Positions 59,848-64,000 of a DNA stretch of 64,000 bases are shown piece by piece. Made by a program: the position numbers and the translations under genes. This stretch comes from Pelodera strongyloides (taxonomy: Eukaryota; Nematoda; Chromadorea; Rhabditida; Rhabditidae): NCBI GenBank assembly GCA_036852015.1, contig JAANDG010000131.1, positions 62,001-126,000 on the forward strand, given 5' to 3'. Each line of letters opens with the position of its first letter. Within the stretch, counting starts at the first letter, position 1. The notes under the pieces are model-generated. The model was not told where the DNA came from. It did no database searches and saw nothing but the letters and a program-made list of their open reading frames with translations.

Positions 59848-62800
59848 GTTGAAAACAAAGCGCACGATGACATTTTCCACGTGATGATCGGTCAGCAAAT
59901 CTACGGTAACGATGACAGAAACAGTTGGAGAAGAGACTTGATGAGGTGGGTTTTGTTTTGGACTTGTTGCATGTCATCCATTTTTTGTGCGTTAGTTTCG
60001 GAGCTAGCGAGCGGAGTGAGATAGGTCTTTTTGGTTCTTTATCGGGGGTCAAGACGGAAAAGAGGGGGTATTTATTTAAAGCTAGACCAGGTTTCGACTA
60101 AACTACCGTGTAGCGTTCCAGTACATATTCCGCTAACTTTTTTTAACTTCTCCAAAAAGAGTCGGTTACAATCGGTTACGTTTGAAGAAAATTATTTCAC
60201 ATTTTGAGTGTCGTCGTTACGCTTTTCCGTATTTGTATATATCTTACCAGCCGTTCGAACTTCTCCGACTGGAGGACTCGGCCTTCGGCCTATTGTTTCC
60301 CTATTTAAAACACTCACACATCTACAAAATCATTTATGATTGGGGAAACGTACAATATGAGTATGTACCTCCATTCGACTGATGGCACCATGCAAATTTG
60401 CCATTGCAGTTGCTTATGTAGAGCAGGTTGTTACCCTTATGATAAGCGATCATAGCTCAACCGGTAGAGCTTTGAACTGGGAATCCAAAGGTTGTGTGCT
60501 GCTGTGGGTTCGAATCTCGCCAGCGGCAAAGATTTTGTATGCTCACTCGATCAAAGAATTTTCTTTATGGACAGCTTTCGTTGTGCACATTAAGTCTCTT
60601 TACTTATACCTTGTTATTGTTTTCGGTGATTATGTTGCTTTGAGAGTATAAAGAACTTTGTATTCCTTTCCCGTCAACCTACTTTATTATATATAATATT
60701 GGGTTCTAAACCAAATAGTTTATCTGAGCTGTATGTATCATGTTTGTTTGACGTTTTCCGTGATTTGTTGTTCCGTGACGACAATATGTCGATAATGTAT
60801 TCGCTTGTACCTATCTGTACATTTTCATATCAGTTGTTTCCTTTTTGGTTATTTTGTACGTACTTCATACTGTTCTTCACTTGTATTTTTATTCATGCAC
60901 TTGATGAAGAAGTCTGCACGTTTACCCAAGTACTCGTTTAGTAGCCCGCCCCGATGCCCCGACAGCAGTACGACTCTGATGGTAATATTGCAGATGTGGG
61001 TTGAGATTAAACTATACTTTTTGAAGTTGTAATGTCAGCTTAGAATGTGTTTTTTACGTTTGTTTTCTGTTCCTCTATCCTCTGTAGTGATATTGGTATA
61101 TCCCATTAAAGGGACAGGCGCAAAACATTTTTTCTCAATTTACGTGTACAGAATGTCCGGTATTTCCGAAATATACTGTGGGAACCGCCGAACCGCATTT
61201 CCTTGCGCCTAGAACTCGCAAAGTTATTCGCCTACAAACAGTTCGGCCAGGTACCGTAGTCAGCAATGTCAAAATACATTTTTTTACGGTTTATGTTATG
61301 ACAGGGCGTCCTACCAAAATTGATTCCGACTACGGTACCTGCCCGAACTGCTTGCCGAGGAATAACTTTGCGAGTTCTAGGCGCAGAGAACTTCGGGTTT
61401 CTTAGTAACATTTGGGAAAATCAGGACATTCTGTGCAAGTAAGTTGAAGCTTTTTTCTCGTTTAAATGTCCCTTTAAAGTCACGCTATGTACACTTCGAA
61501 GTGTGTTTTTAGGAAGAAGATATTATAAGGAAGAGCGAAGACGCTCGTATTAAATTGTGGAACGACAATTCCATTCTTGTCCGTGGCTTGGATGGAGCAC
61601 CGGACTTAATAAACTACCTACCGGCTCACAGCGTTACGAGAAGTGGTGCAACTTGCGCCATATTTTTTATGTGAGTAAACTTTAATTGCACGTAATACAT
61701 TTGAGCACGACTATGAGGGGGCCAAAACTGCCTTTCAAAATAAAATAAGAAAGTAAAACCCAAACTATGTTAGCGCTATCGCGCTAACAAAGGATTATTT
61801 TTCTCAGATCTTCTTTTCTGTGTAGTTTATCAGGCAGCGTTGCAGTTTGCGGCGTGGGTCATCGATATCGCCATATAGTCTTTCATTTTTTTCTAGAATT
61901 AAAGGGAGAGGCTCACGAGAAATATGTTTTCCTCAATTTACTTGCACAGAATGTCCGGAATTTCAGCAATATTACTGTGAAAACCGCATTGTTTGATGCC
62001 TAGAACTCACAGAGCTATTATCCGGCAAACTGTTCGGCCAGGTACCGTTGTCAGGATCAATTTTTGAGCCTTTAGGGCTTTCCTGTGGAAACGCCTCTTT
62101 ATAATTGTAGGAATGATATATATTCGTTTGAACATTATTACGTTGAAAAATAATGCAAGTGAACGGATAAACCGTAAAAACTAATTTTTGCGTTGCTGGC
62201 TACGGTACCTGGTCGAACTGTTTTGCATAGAATATCTCTTCGAGTTCTAGATGCAAATGAATGCGGTTTTCACAGTAATATTTCTGAGATACCGGACATT
62301 CTGCCCAAGTAAATTGAAGAAAACTTTTTTCTCGTGAGCCTCTCCCTTTAACCGCCGGTTTTCAGACACGCACTTTGGCTACCGCTGCTAAGGAAATCAT
62401 CCCCCAATTAAGATTTCTTGGTCAGCCACTCTCCATCGACCATCCACGGATAACTCAGCAGGGTATGTTAAAGCGCATTTATAGACATACAAATTGCGCA
62501 AAATAAATGCGAACTAGAGTTTCCATACCAGATAGGAATTTAAATATGCGACTGAATATGTTAAGTCGTATGTTCTATTTGCTTTACATGCATATGTCGT
62601 TGTTCTATGCTATTTACCGATATCTGCATACATAAGTTGAAATTTCCCCCTTTAAAACTGGTGATGAACTTTGAAATTCGGTTTCTTTTAACTGGGGGAC
62701 TTTGGACAGCTTTTGTTATTGTTGCTTCCGTAATGGACACCACACATTCTATTAATACAGCATAACTTCAAAAAGGGGTTGCATATCCCCTTTAACTGGT

Positions 62801-63748
62801 GGACTTTCTTTCAGATAACCGGCCCATTAATTGGCGGTCGTTGGACCTGCATTTTGTAGCGTCAACCGTGAAGCTGCTCGATATCTGCCGCGTCTTCCCA
62901 CGTGCCCAGATCAAGATGGAAGGAACAGACGAGCGACCGTTCGTTTATTTCACGTTTTAGTAGTAGTTAACCGAAATGTCTGCTCCCCCTGGCTCCTGGA
63001 GCCGGGTCGTCGCTCCGACGCTCCATTTAATTTGTGCTCGCCGTCGTGGCCTTCGGCCGTCGAAGGCCGCCCACTCCTTAGTCGGTATTTTAACTGAGCT
63101 TTTCCATCTCGGAATCCCATCTCGGAATTGTATGAGAGGGTTAGAAAAGTTTATCAAGGAAATGTTAAGCCTTTTAATTTACTCGTTTCAGGGTGTTCAA
63201 GGCTTTATTCACGAACGAAATGGATGCACGCGACGCGTTTGTAAATGCGGAGTTTCTACGCTTGGATGACCAACCAGCCCTTGTTCTTTACTCGAGGAGA
63301 ATTAGGAATGTCAACGCAGAAGCCCAACGACAAATTCGCGTAAGTTAAAAATGGCTTTCTTTTGTTTAGATGATTTGTTTTTGTCTTTTTTGCAAGCGAG
63401 CATAATGGATAGCGCTTCTGACTGATAAGAGGAAGGTCAAGTGTTCGATTCCTCTCTGAGGAAGTTATTTTTGCGGTCATGTACATCACGATAAAAAAAA
63501 TCACCTTGTTGGGCTCATTTTGAAAGAAGTTATTGTTTGGAGTACGCGAATTGCGAAGTTTAGAAACGTCGCATTTATACATACTTCAAGAATTCAAAAC
63601 TCCGAGTAAGTTTAGAAATATATCCTTTATTACTTACTGTAGGGTTAATTACTTTTTGCAGGTAAATATAGTTCTTAAAACAAGCAATAGATCGTTCGTG
63701 ACCGCGGAAAATATGGAAAAATATTTTGAAATGGGCTCGAACGTTTAA
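59848..63748 (+). CDS. unrecognised protein with two atypical RRM-like C-terminal domains (3' part of gene)
   Basis: Eight exons in unbroken phase: 59848-59945, 60160-60364, 61513-61670, 61826-61853, 62366-62462, 62815-62953, 63192-63339, 63662-63748 (TAA), giving 319 residues from this part. The 28-nt exon 61826-61853 is needed to keep frame. N-terminal part: HDDIFHVMIGQQIY, FECRRYAFPYLYISYQPFEL, IYKIIYDWGNVQYEY. Then two stretches follow a beta-alpha-beta-beta-alpha-beta pattern: ILVRGLDGAPDLINYLP...GATCAIFF...LATAAKEIIPQL-RFLGQPLSID, and LDLHFVA...LLDICRVFPRAQIKMEG...RPFVYFTV...NEMDARDAFVNAE-FLRLDDQPALVLY. This resembles tandem RRMs without canonical RNP aromatic residues; RNA binding is an inference from pattern only. 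Exons upstream probably belong here too. Confidence 0.75.
60440..60530 (+). pseudogene. tRNA-like sequence, probable pseudogene
   Basis: A-box TAGCTCAACCGGTAGAGC, anticodon-like arm TTGAACTGGGAATCCAA (loop would show GGG), and a good T arm GTGGG-TTCGAAT-CTCGC. The acceptor ends do not pair and the variable region is about 15 nt. It lies in an intron. Confidence 0.4.
61110..61474. mobile_element. TTAA-flanked 365-bp element, AGGGACAGGCGC end (family C copy 2)
   Basis: Starts AGGGACAGGCGCAAAAC and ends ATGTCCCT. It shares the GAATGTCCGG, AGTTCGGCCAGGTACCGTAG and GAACTCGCAAAGTTATT words with copies 1 and 3. TTAA on both sides. It ends 38 bases before the exon at 61513. Confidence 0.85.
61903..62347. 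mobile_element. TTAA-flanked 445-bp element (family C copy 3)
   Basis: Starts AGGGAGAGGCTCACGAG and ends CTCGTGAGCCTCTCCCT. TTAA at 61899-61902 and 62348-62351. It ends just 18 bases before the exon starting at 62366. Confidence 0.9.
63395..63465 (+). pseudogene. tRNA-like sequence, probable pseudogene
   Basis: GCATAATGGATAGCGC is a good A-box and GTGTTCGATTCCTC a good B-box. The anticodon loop is one base too long and the acceptor stem is not paired. It lies in the last intron of the RRM-like gene. Confidence 0.4.
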
Positions 63749-64000
63749 TTAAAGCGGCTACATTCGGATTTGAACTGATTTCCGAAAACTACATTCCCAT
63801 GCAAATCAGTATAATTAGAATAAAAAATTCGCGACAATCAAACAATAATGTGCTTCAATCATGCCTCACTTCCCTTCATAGGCATCGTAGTTAACCGGAA
63901 ATAACCACTTCGGATGGTTGCATGTGCCAAATAAGGCGTTTTAGTTACTATTAATTTTAGACACTCGTGTGCACAAACAAATTGCGGTTTCTTAAAATTA

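Overview
The window looks like nematode nuclear DNA. Genes are broken into short exons with GT donors and T-rich TTTCAG acceptors. One gene encodes a DUF148 (SXP/RAL-2-type) protein, a family I know only from nematodes, and another a short secreted ShKT-domain peptide. Several start codons sit just behind an orphan 3' splice site, as expected for spliced-leader trans-splicing. One 22-base stretch matches the nematode SL1 leader at 20 positions. I cannot name the species. All gene models were built by hand from splice signals, codon phase and remembered family motifs; no alignment or search was run.

Layout. 1-11459: no gene I can support, only AT-rich DNA with simple repeats, foldback elements and one tRNA-like sequence. 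11460-21856 (+): a GRAF-type RhoGAP-SH3 gene in 15 exons; its BAR and PH parts were not found. 24591-26992 (-): a secreted repeat-bearing DUF148 protein in 6 exons. 28201-33170 (+): glycerate kinase of the GLYCTK/MOFRL family. 33749-34279 (-): a 57-residue secreted ShKT peptide, tail to tail with glycerate kinase. 36525-39227 (-): a 277-residue C2H2 zinc-finger protein of unknown role in 8 exons. 39228-50194: about 11 kb with no supported gene and many repeats. 50195-52234 (-): PIG-X, the partner subunit of GPI mannosyltransferase I. 53608-63748 (+): one or two unrecognised genes; the last eight exons form an unbroken phase-consistent chain whose product seems to end in two atypical RRM folds.

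The other main layer is a dense set of non-autonomous palindromic elements, nearly all bounded by TTAA. One group begins AGCGAAAT (two sequence families, about 163-175 bp); another begins AGGG (66-709 bp). They lie in introns and intergenic DNA, sometimes share a single TTAA between neighbours, and in places sit within about 20 bases of splice sites. The genes show no operon-like or pathway link to one another; they are ordinary housekeeping, secreted and regulatory genes in repeat-rich sequence.
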